Notes under the pieces: model-generated | Told to the model about the DNA's origin: nothing | Databases searched by the model: none | What the model saw: the letters and a program-made list of their open reading frames with translations, nothing else | In this document: positions 25,351-33,619 of the stretch, piece after piece | Layout of the letters: each line of letters opens with the position of its first letter | Position numbering within the stretch: the stretch's first letter is position 1 | Program-made: the position numbers and the translations under genes | NCBI RefSeq assembly: GCF_003075035.1 | Contig: NZ_QCZE01000002.1 | Span: 186,001 to 250,000 of the forward strand | Source: Zobellella maritima | GTDB lineage: Bacteria; Pseudomonadota; Gammaproteobacteria; Enterobacterales; Aeromonadaceae | Reading direction: 5' to 3' | Length of the DNA stretch: 64,000 nucleotides

Positions 25351-27471
25351 TTAGTTCCGTTGCCGGTGAACCTTGAGCACATTGGGCGTGACCCGGATCT
25401 TGCGCATGATATTGGCCAGATGGATGCGGCTCTTGGTGGTGATCAACAACTCGACCACATAGACCCGGCCGTCTTTTTCCTCGGTACTGATACTATGGAT
25501 ATTGGCGCCGGTGGCGGCAATGACGTTGGCCAGCTCCGCCAGGGCCCCCTGATGGTTGATGATTTCGATGCCGATCTCGGTCTTGAACTCGAAACCGAAA
25601 TCCTGCTCCATGTCCCACTGTACCGGCAGATACTTGTCCGGTTCCTTGCCGTAGCCACGGATATTCTTACAGGGCTCAAGGTGTACCACCAGGCCCTTGC
25701 CGGGGCTGATATGGGCGACGATGGGATCGCCGGGAATGGGGCGACAGCAATTGGCGAAGGTGAGCAGCATGTCGTCGGCGCCGCGGATCGGCATCTTCTT
25801 CACCGTCTTTTGGCGTTCGGCTCTGGGCATCTCATCCAGCTTGCCCTGCAGTCGCCGTGCCACCACCAGGCTCATGGCGTTGCCCAGGCCGATATCGGCC
25901 AGCAGGTTGTCGAGTGAGCCGTGTTTGGTGTCTTTCAGTACTTTCTCTATGCGTTCGGTCGGGATATCTTCCAGGTTCTGGTTGCCCAGGGCATGGTTGA
26001 GCAGCCGCCTGCCCAGCAGGATGGATTCTTCGGTGCGCAGGTTCTTGAGGAATTGCCTGATCTTGGTGCGCGCCCGTGCGGTCACTACGAAGTTCAGCCA
26101 GGCCGCATTGGGGCGGGCGCTGGGAGCGGTGACGATCTCCACCGTCTGCCCCGAATGCAGGGGCTGGCTCAGTGGGAAGGGTTGCCGTTCGACCCGGGCA
26201 CCGACACAGGCGTGGCCGATGTCGGTATGCACCGCATAGGCAAAGTCCACCGGCGTGGCGCCCGAGGGCAGCTCCAGGATGCGGCCTTCAGGGGTAAACA
26301 CATAGATTTCGTCGGGGAACAGATCCGTCTTCACCCCTTCGATAAATTCGAAGGAAGAGCCGGCACTCTGCTGCAGTTCCAGCAGGCTCTGCATCCAGCG
26401 CTGGGCGCGTACCTGGGCGGTGGTACCCGGGGCTTCGTTATCCTGCTTGTAGGCCCAGTGGGCCGCGACCCCCTTGTCGGCCATCTGCTCCATGTATTCG
26501 GTACGGATTTGCACCTCGACCGGCACCCCGTGGGGACCGACCAGGGAGGTGTGCAGGGACTGATAGCCGTTGGTCTTGGGAATGGCGATATAGTCCTTGA
26601 AGCGTCCCGGCCTGGGCTTGTACAGGGTGTGCATCTGACCCAGAACCCGGTAACAGGTATCGATGTCCTTGACGATCACCCGGAAGGCATAGATATCCAT
26701 CACCTCGTGGAACTGCAGTTCTTTCTTCACCATCTTGTTGTAGATGGAGAACAGGTTTTTTTCCCGGCCCTTGACCTGCGCCTCGATATGGGCGTCTTCC
26801 AGCCGGCCCTTTATTTCTTCCTTGATCGACTGGATGATTTCCCGCCGGTTGCCCCGGGCGCGGCGTACCGACTCCCGCAATACCCGGGTGCGCATGGGGT
26901 ACAGGGCTTCCAGGCCCAGTTCTTCCAGTTCGTTCTTGATACTGTGAATACCTAGCCGGTTGGCGATGGGGGCATAGATTTCCAGGGTTTCCCGTGCGAT
27001 CCGGCGGCGCTTGTCCGGCCGCAGTGCGCCCAGGGTACGCATGTTATGGGTGCGGTCCGACAGCTTGATCAGGATGACCCGTATATCCTGGGTCATGGCC
27101 AGCACCATCTTGCGGAAGTTTTCGGTCTGGGCTTCCTTGCGATTGCGGAACTTGAGCTTGTCGAGCTTGGATACGCCTTCGACCAACTCGGCGACCGGGG
27201 TGCCGAACTGCTGGGCAAGCATCTCTTTGGTGACGGGGGTATCTTCAATCACATCATGGAGCAGCGCCGCCATCAGGGTTTCGTGATCCAGGTGCATCTC
27301 GCCCAGGATCCTGGCTACGGCGACCGGGTGGGTGATATAGGGCTCGCCGCTGGAGCGGGTCTGCCCCTGATGGGCATCCCGGGCCAGAATGTAGGCGGCC
27401 TTGAGCTGTTCGACCTGCTCGGTGGGAAGGTAGCTGGAGGCGAGCTCCTTGAGTGATTCAAATAGATACAA
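25351..27471 (-). CDS. spoT: Bifunctional (p)ppGpp synthetase/hydrolase SpoT
   Basis: A 706-residue RelA/SpoT homologue controlling the stringent-response alarmone. The HD hydrolase domain (about 20-150) keeps His48, His72-Asp73 and the ED pair (76-77), so hydrolase activity is expected. The synthetase domain (about 235-350) has the expected core around RFKDYIAIPKTNGYQSLHTS, followed by TGS (about 385-445), the conserved Cys-rich region (ANCCRPIPGD) and a C-terminal ACT domain (about 630-700). The N-terminus MYLFESL matches E. coli SpoT, but the start codon is TTG, not ATG. It follows rpoZ with a 92-bp gap. Confidence 0.97.
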   Translation of the reverse strand: MYLFESLKELASSYLPTEQVEQLKAAYILARDAHQGQTRSSGEPYITHPVAVARILGEMHLDHETLMAALLHDVIEDTPVTKEMLAQQFGTPVAELVEGVSKLDKLKFRNRKEAQTENFRKMVLAMTQDIRVILIKLSDRTHNMRTLGALRPDKRRRIARETLEIYAPIANRLGIHSIKNELEELGLEALYPMRTRVLRESVRRARGNRREIIQSIKEEIKGRLEDAHIEAQVKGREKNLFSIYNKMVKKELQFHEVMDIYAFRVIVKDIDTCYRVLGQMHTLYKPRPGRFKDYIAIPKTNGYQSLHTSLVGPHGVPVEVQIRTEYMEQMADKGVAAHWAYKQDNEAPGTTAQVRAQRWMQSLLELQQSAGSSFEFIEGVKTDLFPDEIYVFTPEGRILELPSGATPVDFAYAVHTDIGHACVGARVERQPFPLSQPLHSGQTVEIVTAPSARPNAAWLNFVVTARARTKIRQFLKNLRTEESILLGRRLLNHALGNQNLEDIPTERIEKVLKDTKHGSLDNLLADIGLGNAMSLVVARRLQGKLDEMPRAERQKTVKKMPIRGADDMLLTFANCCRPIPGDPIVAHISPGKGLVVHLEPCKNIRGYGKEPDKYLPVQWDMEQDFGFEFKTEIGIEIINHQGALAELANVIAATGANIHSISTEEKDGRVYVVELLITTKSRIHLANIMRKIRVTPNVLKVHRQRN

Positions 27472-27563
27472 ATGGTACCCCGACAGTCAACGCCGTTTGC
27501 ACATAACAGAGGGCCCCACTCAACTCAGGGGCTGGCCCGCCATGGAGGCCGGGCCGGAAAGGC

Positions 27564-27839
27564 TCAGCCGCGCCCTTCGGCAATGGCGGCAACCGCGGCG
27601 AGCTCGGCCGCTTCCAGTTCCTGTTGCTCCTGGCGGTCCTGTACATCCATCACTGCATGGTTGACCAGGCCTTCTTCGATCTCGCGCAGGGCGATCACGG
27701 TTGGCTTGTCATTTTCTTCGGCGACCAGCGCATCTTTACCCTGGGTGGCCAGTTGGCGGGCGCGACGAGCGGCGACCAAGACCAGATCAAAACGGTTACC
27801 TACCTGTTCTACAGCATCTTCAACAGTAACGCGTGCCAT
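27564..27839 (-). CDS. rpoZ: RNA polymerase omega subunit
   Basis: A 91-residue omega subunit, identical in length to E. coli RpoZ. The start [10 protein letters not shown] and the conserved [28 protein letters not shown] segments are diagnostic. It helps assemble and stabilise the beta-prime subunit and forms part of ppGpp site 1. An in-frame ATG four codons upstream has no better Shine-Dalgarno, so the conserved start is used. It lies between gmk (49 bp upstream) and spoT, the standard gammaproteobacterial operon. Confidence 0.97.
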   Translation of the reverse strand: MARVTVEDAVEQVGNRFDLVLVAARRARQLATQGKDALVAEENDKPTVIALREIEEGLVNHAVMDVQDRQEQQELEAAELAAVAAIAEGRG

Positions 27840-27888
27840 AATGGACTCCAATGATTAAAAAAGGTGCAAAATTCTAATGGATCTTAGC

Positions 27889-28518
27889 TTATTCCGCCAG
27901 TAGCCGGGAAAGCAAGTCCTGGTAACGGACCGCCTGCTTGGCGGTATTGGCCCGTTCGGCGTGGATGATGGCATTGAGCTGGCCCAGGGCGTGCTCGAAG
28001 TCATCGTTCACCAGTAAATAGTCGTATTCGTCGTAGTGCGACATTTCCGAGACCGCCTTGGCCATACGGCCCCGGATCACCTCGGCGCTGTCCTGTTGAC
28101 GGGCATTGAGGCGGCGCTCCAGCTCTTCCCGGCTGGGCGGCAGGATAAAGATCGATTTGGCGTCGGGGGACTGGGCCCGGATCTGACGGGCGCCCTGCCA
28201 GTCGATATCCAGCAACACATCGATACCCTGTGCCAGCAGCTGCTCTATCCACTGACGGGAAGTGCCGTAGTAGTTGTCGAACACCAGGGCCCACTCATAG
28301 AAGGCATTACCCTCGATCAGGCGCTTGAATTCGGCTTGCTCGACAAAATGATAGTGCTCGCCGTCCACTTCACCGGGACGCTTGGCCCGGGTGGTATGGG
28401 ACACCGACACCCGCAGATTGTTGTCGCTGTTGTGCCGTTCTAGCAGGGCCTTGATCAGGCTGGATTTGCCTGCGCCGCTGGGAGAGGAAATGATAAACAG
28501 GGTACCGCTATGCGCCAT
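27889..28518 (-). CDS. gmk: Guanylate kinase
   Basis: A 209-residue P-loop kinase converting GMP to GDP with ATP. The P-loop is [10 protein letters not shown] (11-20), and the GMP-binding signature [22 protein letters not shown] follows. The conserved start is ATG 28,518 (MAHSGTL); the open frame extends 56 codons upstream into a region that instead carries a structured RNA candidate and terminator. The Shine-Dalgarno is weak. It is the first gene of gmk-rpoZ-spoT; its promoter should lie within the roughly 85 bp left of the upstream terminator or be reached by readthrough. Confidence 0.96.
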   Translation of the reverse strand: MAHSGTLFIISSPSGAGKSSLIKALLERHNSDNNLRVSVSHTTRAKRPGEVDGEHYHFVEQAEFKRLIEGNAFYEWALVFDNYYGTSRQWIEQLLAQGIDVLLDIDWQGARQIRAQSPDAKSIFILPPSREELERRLNARQQDSAEVIRGRMAKAVSEMSHYDEYDYLLVNDDFEHALGQLNAIIHAERANTAKQAVRYQDLLSRLLAE

Positions 28519-28603
28519 ATGTGTTGCCCGTCGGATGTATTTTACCAGCACCAGGTGTGGCGGCTGGAACCAGGGGCGGCAAAGCTTACCAGAAGACGGT
28601 AGA

Positions 28604-28636
28604 TAAAAAAATGGCCGCTGTAGAGACAGCGACCAT
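28604..28636 (-). terminator. Minus-strand terminator upstream of gmk
   Basis: On the minus strand an 11-bp stem with one mismatch (ATGGTCGCTGT and ACAGCGGCCAT) and a 4-nt loop runs straight into TTTTTT. It sits 85 bp upstream of the gmk start and ends the RNA candidate described next. Confidence 0.8.
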
Positions 28637-28775
28637 ATAAAAGTAACTATAGCTTGCTGTGGAAGTGCCCTCCACGCAATCTGCATTATGGTGACCTGCC
28701 ATATTCGGCTCTATCAGTTTATACCGGCATAATAACTCGTTAAAACCGAGTTGTTGGCTGGCGATTAGCCGAATG
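28604..28775 (-). ncRNA. Candidate small RNA or attenuating leader upstream of gmk
   Basis: About 170 nt on the minus strand fold into successive helices. An 8-bp closing stem ATTCGGCT/AGCCGAAT (28,767-28,774 with 28,703-28,710) surrounds a 6-bp hairpin AACTCG/CGAGTT (28,747-28,752 with 28,734-28,739). A short GTGGA/TCCAC hairpin follows, and then a strong intrinsic terminator with U tail. No convincing protein gene covers it. It could be an Hfq-type small RNA or the leader of gmk-rpoZ-spoT. It does not match 6S, Spot42 or GcvB as far as I can judge. Confidence 0.45.
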
Positions 28776-28943
28776 GTTAGTACGTTTGCTTGCATAGTTT
28801 GTCGGCCCAGCCCGCTTCCTGGGGTGTATTGACCCCACCGGGGCGGACCGTTATGCTCCGCCGGTCACCGGGATTTCGCCCGGTGGCCCCTGACCGATGC
28901 TTGTCTCATCTACCCTGCCGATTGCCGGCGCTAAGGCCTGAAT

Positions 28944-29819
28944 ATGCTGTGGATCCCCTTTACCCTGATGGCCGCTTTTATGCAGGCCTGGCGTAATGCC
29001 TTTCAAAAACAACTGAGTAAAGAGGTGAAGTCCGCCGGGGTGACGCTGGCGCGCTTTATCTGGGCCGGACCACTGGCTGGCGCTTATTTGTGGGGTCTGT
29101 ACCAGTGGCAACCGGGCGAACTGCCTCGCTTCACCCCGTTATTCTTCGGCTATATTCTGGCAGCGTCCGTGGCGCAGATCCTAGCCACCAATTTGATGGT
29201 GAAGCTGTTTCAGCTGAAGAACTTCGCGATCGGCGTGGGTCTGGCCAAGAGCGAGGCCATCCTGGCCGCTGCCCTGGGGGTGGTGTTCTTTTCCGCACCG
29301 CTGACCGCCCTGGGTTGGCTGGGGGTACTATTGGGCGCGGTGGCGGTGTTTCTGCTCAGTGGGGTAAAAAAGTTGCGCGGCCTTTCCTGGCGAACCCTGG
29401 CGCTGGGGTTGGGTAGTGGCCTGGCCTTTGCGCTGACCTCGTTATGGGTCAGGGAAGCCAGCCTGGAACTGGGCCTGCCGTTTCCCTACGGCGCCGCCTG
29501 GGTACTGCTGCTGGTGATCTCCCTGCAAACCCTGCTGCTAACCGGCTGGCTCTGGCTGAAAGACAGGGCCACCCTGCGTGCCTTGCTGGCCAGGCCCAGA
29601 CTCACCTTGTTGATCAGCGGTTGCAGCTGCCTGGGATCGATCGGCTGGTTTACCGCTATGAGCCTGGAAACGGTGGCCATGGTCAAGACCCTGGGCCAGG
29701 TGGAAGTGCTGTTCACCCTGCTGATTTCGGCCTTTTTTTTCAAGGAGGTGCTGGCGCGCAACGATCAGCTCGGCCTGGCGCTGATCGTGACTGCCGCCCT
29801 GTGCGTGATGTGGTCCTGA
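28944..29819 (+). CDS. EamA/DMT-family transporter
   Basis: A 291-residue membrane protein with about ten predicted transmembrane segments in two EamA repeats. It begins MLWIPFTLMAAFMQAWRNAF and ends in a hydrophobic helix (LALIVTAALCVMW). The AWRNAFQKQL opening is typical of a gammaproteobacterial DMT subgroup of unknown substrate. It is the last host gene before the integrated element and is followed by a strong bidirectional terminator. It is not closely similar to the other DMT transporter in this window. Confidence 0.87.
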   Translation: MLWIPFTLMAAFMQAWRNAFQKQLSKEVKSAGVTLARFIWAGPLAGAYLWGLYQWQPGELPRFTPLFFGYILAASVAQILATNLMVKLFQLKNFAIGVGLAKSEAILAAALGVVFFSAPLTALGWLGVLLGAVAVFLLSGVKKLRGLSWRTLALGLGSGLAFALTSLWVREASLELGLPFPYGAAWVLLLVISLQTLLLTGWLWLKDRATLRALLARPRLTLLISGCSCLGSIGWFTAMSLETVAMVKTLGQVEVLFTLLISAFFFKEVLARNDQLGLALIVTAALCVMWS

Positions 29820-29915
29820 GCGGCAGTGGCGGTTCAGGCTCTGCGGGCAGTCCAGCTTGACCAATCCACTTGCTGCGGCCCTCTCGATGTTCGGCGTAAC
29901 AGCCACTGACACAGC

Positions 29916-29942
29916 AAAACGCCCTGACCAGCAGGGCGTTTT
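29916..29942. terminator. Bidirectional terminator at the left edge of the element
   Basis: A perfect 11-bp stem (AAAACGCCCTG and its complement) with a 5-nt loop, T-rich on both strands. It closes the transporter gene and shields it from element transcription. Confidence 0.85.
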
Positions 29943-30047
29943 GTCTTGAGAAAAACCGCAGGGGTTATTCGATATTGGATCTGAATGTTGAGTTGTTTGG
30001 GTGAGGCTAGGTAACAAGCGGGGTTGAGGTTTTTGATAAATGTCCTT

Positions 30048-30066
30048 GGTACACTCTTTGGTACAC
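30048..30066 (+). other. Probable left attachment/integrase-site motif
   Basis: GGTACAC, five bases, GGTACAC, with the same spacing and direction as the motif upstream of the integrase at 40,513. The bases TTGGTACAC are shared within each. Confidence 0.45.
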
Positions 30067-30462
30067 CTTATTCGGTTGCGCTTCTCGTATAGTCCTGTTT
30101 GCTGCGCATAGCCATGCGCAACTGCGCCATTCAGCGCGCAAGCAATCAAGCAGCCTTAATGTCCTGTTAGCTTTGGTGCTGTGGACTATCCATTGGGGAG
30201 TTATTGCCGCCGTTTCGGTTTCGCTAACTTGTCATGCGCTCTCTGAGTGCGCAGCAAAGTGCGCAGTGAGCAACCGCAGCTAACTTCACTGCTGGCCCGG
30301 CTTGAATGTCAGTCAGTAGCATTGATAAGCGGCCCGTCTACGATTTGGTATTGAACAGGCAGCCCCTGAAAAAATGCGCAGCCAGAAAAAATTCCAACCT
30401 TGACCAAGCGGTGCTGCCCATCCAATGATGGGTCGATACATCAAACACAGGAAGGACTGAAC

Positions 30463-30669
30463 ATGAACAGCAACCAGGAAGAAGTCAGCAAGCAGGACAA
30501 AGGCCAGGATGAGCTGAAAGAGTATCTACCCATACCGCATGTTATTTGCCGGAAGTGGGCAAGCCAGGGCAGCTCCCTTCCGAATACCATACTCCAAGAT
30601 CAGCCCAGCAGGTTTTCCAGAATGATATCAAAGTGCCTGTTGTTTTTAAGGTCATTGTTCAGCAAGTAG
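30463..30669 (+). CDS. Small hypothetical protein at the left end of the element
   Basis: A 68-residue frame with a GGAAGGA Shine-Dalgarno before ATG. The first 40 residues are hydrophilic (MNSNQEEVSKQDKG...), the rest basic and hydrophobic. Its 3' end overlaps the convergent HTH gene by 70 bp, so that part is suspect and the gene may be truncated by rearrangement. No family recognised. The stretch 29,943-30,462 before it contains only the att motif and scattered short inverted repeats. Confidence 0.4.
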   Translation: MNSNQEEVSKQDKGQDELKEYLPIPHVICRKWASQGSSLPNTILQDQPSRFSRMISKCLLFLRSLFSK

Positions 30670-31429
30670 CTCAGCACTGCTTTGGCTTCGGCCTTGTGCC
30701 GAGGCCGGATCTCGGCCAACAGGGATATGGTGAAGGTTTCTCGGGCGTACAGCTCGGGCGGGCCATCCCAGCCGGTAGCAGCGTTTCGCAGCCGGTACAG
30801 GTCGTGATGGAAAGCCAGCTCATAAAGACAGTTCTCCAGGGTGTGCGGCACCAGCTCCGGGTGTTCCCGGAACCGGGCGGCGGCCTCGTCGTCATCGAAC
30901 CCAAAGCCGTCACTCTTTGCGCCCTTCAGCGTGCGGATACAAAAGCGGTCGGCCTCGGTCAGCATGTCAGGGTCGTCGGTGCCAAAACAGGCGGCGGCTA
31001 TGGTGTTGCCGGTGGTGTCAGTCAGGTGTCGGGCATAACGGCGTTCAAGCTCCTTGGCCGGGGTCTTGATGCGGGTGGCGGCGTCCAGGGCCTTATCAAT
31101 GAAGGCCGGGTGCCCGGTCTGTATGGTCTCCCTCAGCCACAGCATGGCATCCAGCTCTTTATCACCAGTGACGGTGCGTTGCTCCGGTAGTTCGACGACG
31201 GCCACCTTGGTAGCAGTGCTGTCTTGCCTGGGCGGTAGGGTAAACAATGCCCGGTGCCCGGTGCCCGGTGCCTGGGGTTGTCGGTGAATGCGCCTGAGCG
31301 CCGGGCTATGGTCTTCACGGTGCCCACGGGCAAGCCAAGTATGGCGGCTACTTCTGAAAATGAATGGCGGCGTTTCAGTTCAATGATCTGCCGATACTGG
31401 TCATCAGTCATGGTTCGGGGTCGAGCCAT
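30600..31429 (-). pseudogene. HTH-domain protein split by a frameshift in a 7-bp repeat
   Basis: The first part (from ATG 31,429, MARPRTMTDDQYRQ) encodes a helix-turn-helix (FSEVAAILGLPVGTVKTIARR) of about 58 residues. The rest, in another phase from about 31,247 to the TGA near 30,600, encodes about 210 mostly helical, acidic residues. The switch falls at three tandem 7-bp units (GGCACCG on the coding strand). One additional unit, or two fewer, would join the parts into a single protein of about 278 residues. Such genes accompany satellite elements; the function is unknown. It could be phase-variable, decayed, or an assembly error. Confidence 0.6.
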
Positions 31430-31578
31430 GGGGCTTGTGTCCGGATTGGGGTAAGTCAGCTATTGTATCAGCATTTGAATCCGGTGGTTTCAACGGCGAA
31501 CGTGATGGTATAGCGTTTTATCCCCCCACCTAAGGACTAGCCTACTACATTGATTACTCCGATAGCTCTGGCTTTGAT

Positions 31579-31740
31579 TAAATAACTGTTCCTAATTGTG
31601 CTACAGAAATCAGGCTCGAACGCAGACTCGCTGTAAACCCATCCCTGGGGGCTCCGCCGCGCCATCCATGGCGCGGAGGGTCTGCTTATCGAATCCTGAC
31701 TTCTGTCTTGAAATGTAGCGGTATTTGTATCAGTTATTTA
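31579..31740 (-). repeat. MITE-like intergenic repeat, copy C
   Basis: A 162-bp copy, in reverse orientation to copy A and very close to it (about ten differences by eye), with perfect TAAATAACTG/CAGTTATTTA ends. It lies inside the integrated element, so the repeat was mobile after or during its arrival. The gap 31,430-31,787 holds nothing else. Confidence 0.88.
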
Positions 31741-31787
31741 ACATGCGCCTTGATTAGTTGACCACTACAAGTTGAGTATGTTTGGCG

Positions 31788-31859
31788 ACTGATCAGATCG
31801 CACAAACTGGACTGAGTTCCCTGCCTCCACTGATCTACTATTCGGAACAGCTATTTAGC
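31788..31859 (+). repeat. Left 72-bp inverted repeat flanking the phosphatase gene
   Basis: From ACTGATCAGATCGCACAAAC to GGAACAGCTATTTAGC, this is the reverse complement of 33,115-33,186 with two mismatches near its inner end. It contains no gene. Confidence 0.9.
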
Positions 31860-32077
31860 TCATATGAGGGGATAGCTGAGCCTTGGCACATGATTCCGTT
31901 TAACTTTATTAATCTTACTGGATCAGATAATTATACACACAAAGCAATCTTTCAATATCAGCCAAAAAGCCATACCTCCGATAAAAGAGTGCATGGCTCT
32001 TTCAAAAGTCACTCAAACACACTGATCCACATTGACTCTTTATTTACTACGAGAGCCAACATTAAGCTTACAACTTA

Positions 32078-32917
32078 TCACTTCCATGACTTATTAGTTG
32101 CAGCAGAACGGAACTTTTCTAAATTTTCAGGGCTTGCAGGCGGTTCTGATTCACCAAAAATCGCTCTCACCCAATGACCATCTGTGGGATTGGGGAAAAT
32201 TATATTTTCAAAACCATACTTTCCTTTATTTACATCTACTATGTTTAGTCTTTCATTCACACCATTAACATAATATTCTCGTGAGAAGTCGTTAAGGTTA
32301 TCACCAAGATACAAGATAACATTAAAGTCCTTGGCTATCTCCTGCTGCCTTATCTCTTTATTTGAGCTATCCTTCAAAACTGTCAGGTGTTGCTCGTCAA
32401 CAAAAGGGAAGCCATTACTTCTCAAGTTGCTCAAGGCTATATCGTAGGTTGCATCACCTTGATTTCGGCTGGTCACATAGAATACCTCAACACCATTCGA
32501 TGCGGCATAGTCCAAAAACTCTTTGGCACCCGGTGTAGCCGCAGCCCGGTTGGTTGCCACCCATTCATCCCACGCCTCATCGTCAAAGAACTCTTTATTA
32601 TTCTTTACGAGGTAGCCAAAGTAATCGTTGGTACTGAGAATGGTGTCATCGACATCGGTGATAATTGCCAACGGTTTACCTTCACCATTATTTTTTGCCA
32701 AGGCGTTGTCAAGGTGCAGCCTCGCAACATTGAAGCCCTGATAGAATAAAGCTCGATATTCGGCAGCCGTTTGCTTCCATGCGACTGCCGATATCAACAG
32801 ATTAGAATCACCGATGGATTTAGGTTCATTTTCTGCAACTGCCAATCCGGAGTAAGCAACCGAACACAACAGTATGGCTGGAAATACGGTCTTCTTATAT
32901 AAAGGTAATAATTTCAT
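32078..32917 (-). CDS. Secreted HAD-family acid phosphatase (e(P4)-like)
   Basis: A 279-residue class C-type acid phosphatase / 5'-nucleotidase of the HAD superfamily. A signal peptide covers about residues 1-26 (cleavage near AVA-EN). The catalytic motif is ITDVDDTIL (DxDxT), followed by EVFYVTSRN and ILYLGDNLNDFS as motifs II and IV. Haemophilus e(P4) is a lipoprotein used in NAD and phosphate scavenging; here no lipobox is evident, so a soluble periplasmic form is likelier. Its codon use is AT-rich, and it is exactly framed by 72-bp inverted repeats, so it is probably mobile cargo. The start is ATG 32,917. Confidence 0.85.
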   Translation of the reverse strand: MKLLPLYKKTVFPAILLCSVAYSGLAVAENEPKSIGDSNLLISAVAWKQTAAEYRALFYQGFNVARLHLDNALAKNNGEGKPLAIITDVDDTILSTNDYFGYLVKNNKEFFDDEAWDEWVATNRAAATPGAKEFLDYAASNGVEVFYVTSRNQGDATYDIALSNLRSNGFPFVDEQHLTVLKDSSNKEIRQQEIAKDFNVILYLGDNLNDFSREYYVNGVNERLNIVDVNKGKYGFENIIFPNPTDGHWVRAIFGESEPPASPENLEKFRSAATNKSWK

Positions 32918-33114
32918 ACAAAGTCCATTTGAAAATAAAATTAAAATAACTAACTTTCGGAAAAAGAGTATTGCACAAAACAAACAACACAGCAACAAAT
33001 ATGGGTGGAGAATAAAAATACATGACCAATGACTTTAAATTCACACAATTAACAGAACCATCGACTTTAAATTTACATCGCTGAATTTAATTTCAAAACA
33101 TCAGAGAATAAAAT

Positions 33115-33186
33115 GCTAAAGAGCTGTTCCGAATAGTAGATCAGTGGAGGCAGGGAACTCAGTCCAGTTTGTGCGATCTGATCAGT
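33115..33186 (-). repeat. Right 72-bp inverted repeat flanking the phosphatase gene
   Basis: The reverse complement of 31,788-31,859 (two mismatches). The two copies are 1.26 kb apart and enclose the phosphatase gene only; no transposase frame lies between them. Confidence 0.9.
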
Positions 33187-33272
33187 GCCTCAGGTGATGT
33201 GGAAAACGTGTGCTCATTGTCGAATAAAGCGGAGCCCCGGTGAAACTGGCAAGGGACATGACAAAACCAGCC

Positions 33273-33314
33273 CTACACCTACACCTACACCTACACCTAC
33301 ACCTACACCTACAC
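33273..33314 (+). repeat. Hexanucleotide tandem repeat (CTACAC)7
   Basis: Seven exact CTACAC units followed by a degenerate CTACCC. Frames through it would encode Thr-Pro, Val-Gly or Arg-Cys alternation. One minus-strand frame, from ATG 33,370, opens with MARAAKLVEESRSRFGTG before the repeat and may be a truncated gene start, but its Shine-Dalgarno is poor. Confidence 0.9.
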
Positions 33315-33388
33315 CTACCCGTACCGAAGCGGGAGCGGGACTCCTCCACCAGCTTAGCAGCCCGAGCCATGTTTGATTGGCTGGCTTG

Positions 33389-33619
33389 CTATCGCCAGAA
33401 GTTGCCCTTAATCCTATCAAGCCACGAGCGTTGCCGGTTGCGTTTCATTGACCTTGCTTTAGCTATCTGGAGTAGCTCGGATGAGCTGAAGTCGAGTGGT
33501 GTTGCGGTGAGAGGCTTTGATGGCAGAGTATCAGATACCTCCTGCGGGGAGGCCTCCCGGCCAAAAAGAGGAGGCACGGTTAAGTATCCATCTTTCATGT
33601 TGTCCTTGCCCTGCTTCAT
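33389..33619 (-). CDS. Small hypothetical protein of the element
   Basis: A 76-residue frame beginning MKQGKDNMKDG, with GGAG eight bases before the ATG; five more codons are open upstream. It is hydrophilic with a basic C-terminus (RSMKRNRQRSWLDRIK), suggesting nucleic-acid binding. No family recognised. It stands between the hexamer repeat and a long non-coding stretch, in the same direction as the primase gene. Confidence 0.4.
   Translation of the reverse strand: MKQGKDNMKDGYLTVPPLFGREASPQEVSDTLPSKPLTATPLDFSSSELLQIAKARSMKRNRQRSWLDRIKGNFWR

Noticed and set aside
25921-26955. A 344-codon frame antisense to spoT
   Set aside because: Same reasoning; spoT is continuous and conserved on the other strand.
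33182-33420. Frames encoding (VG)n, (TP)n or (RC)n
   Set aside because: They are created by the CTACAC repeat; no start site or conserved flank supports any of the three, apart from a weak MARAAKLVEE opening noted with the repeat.
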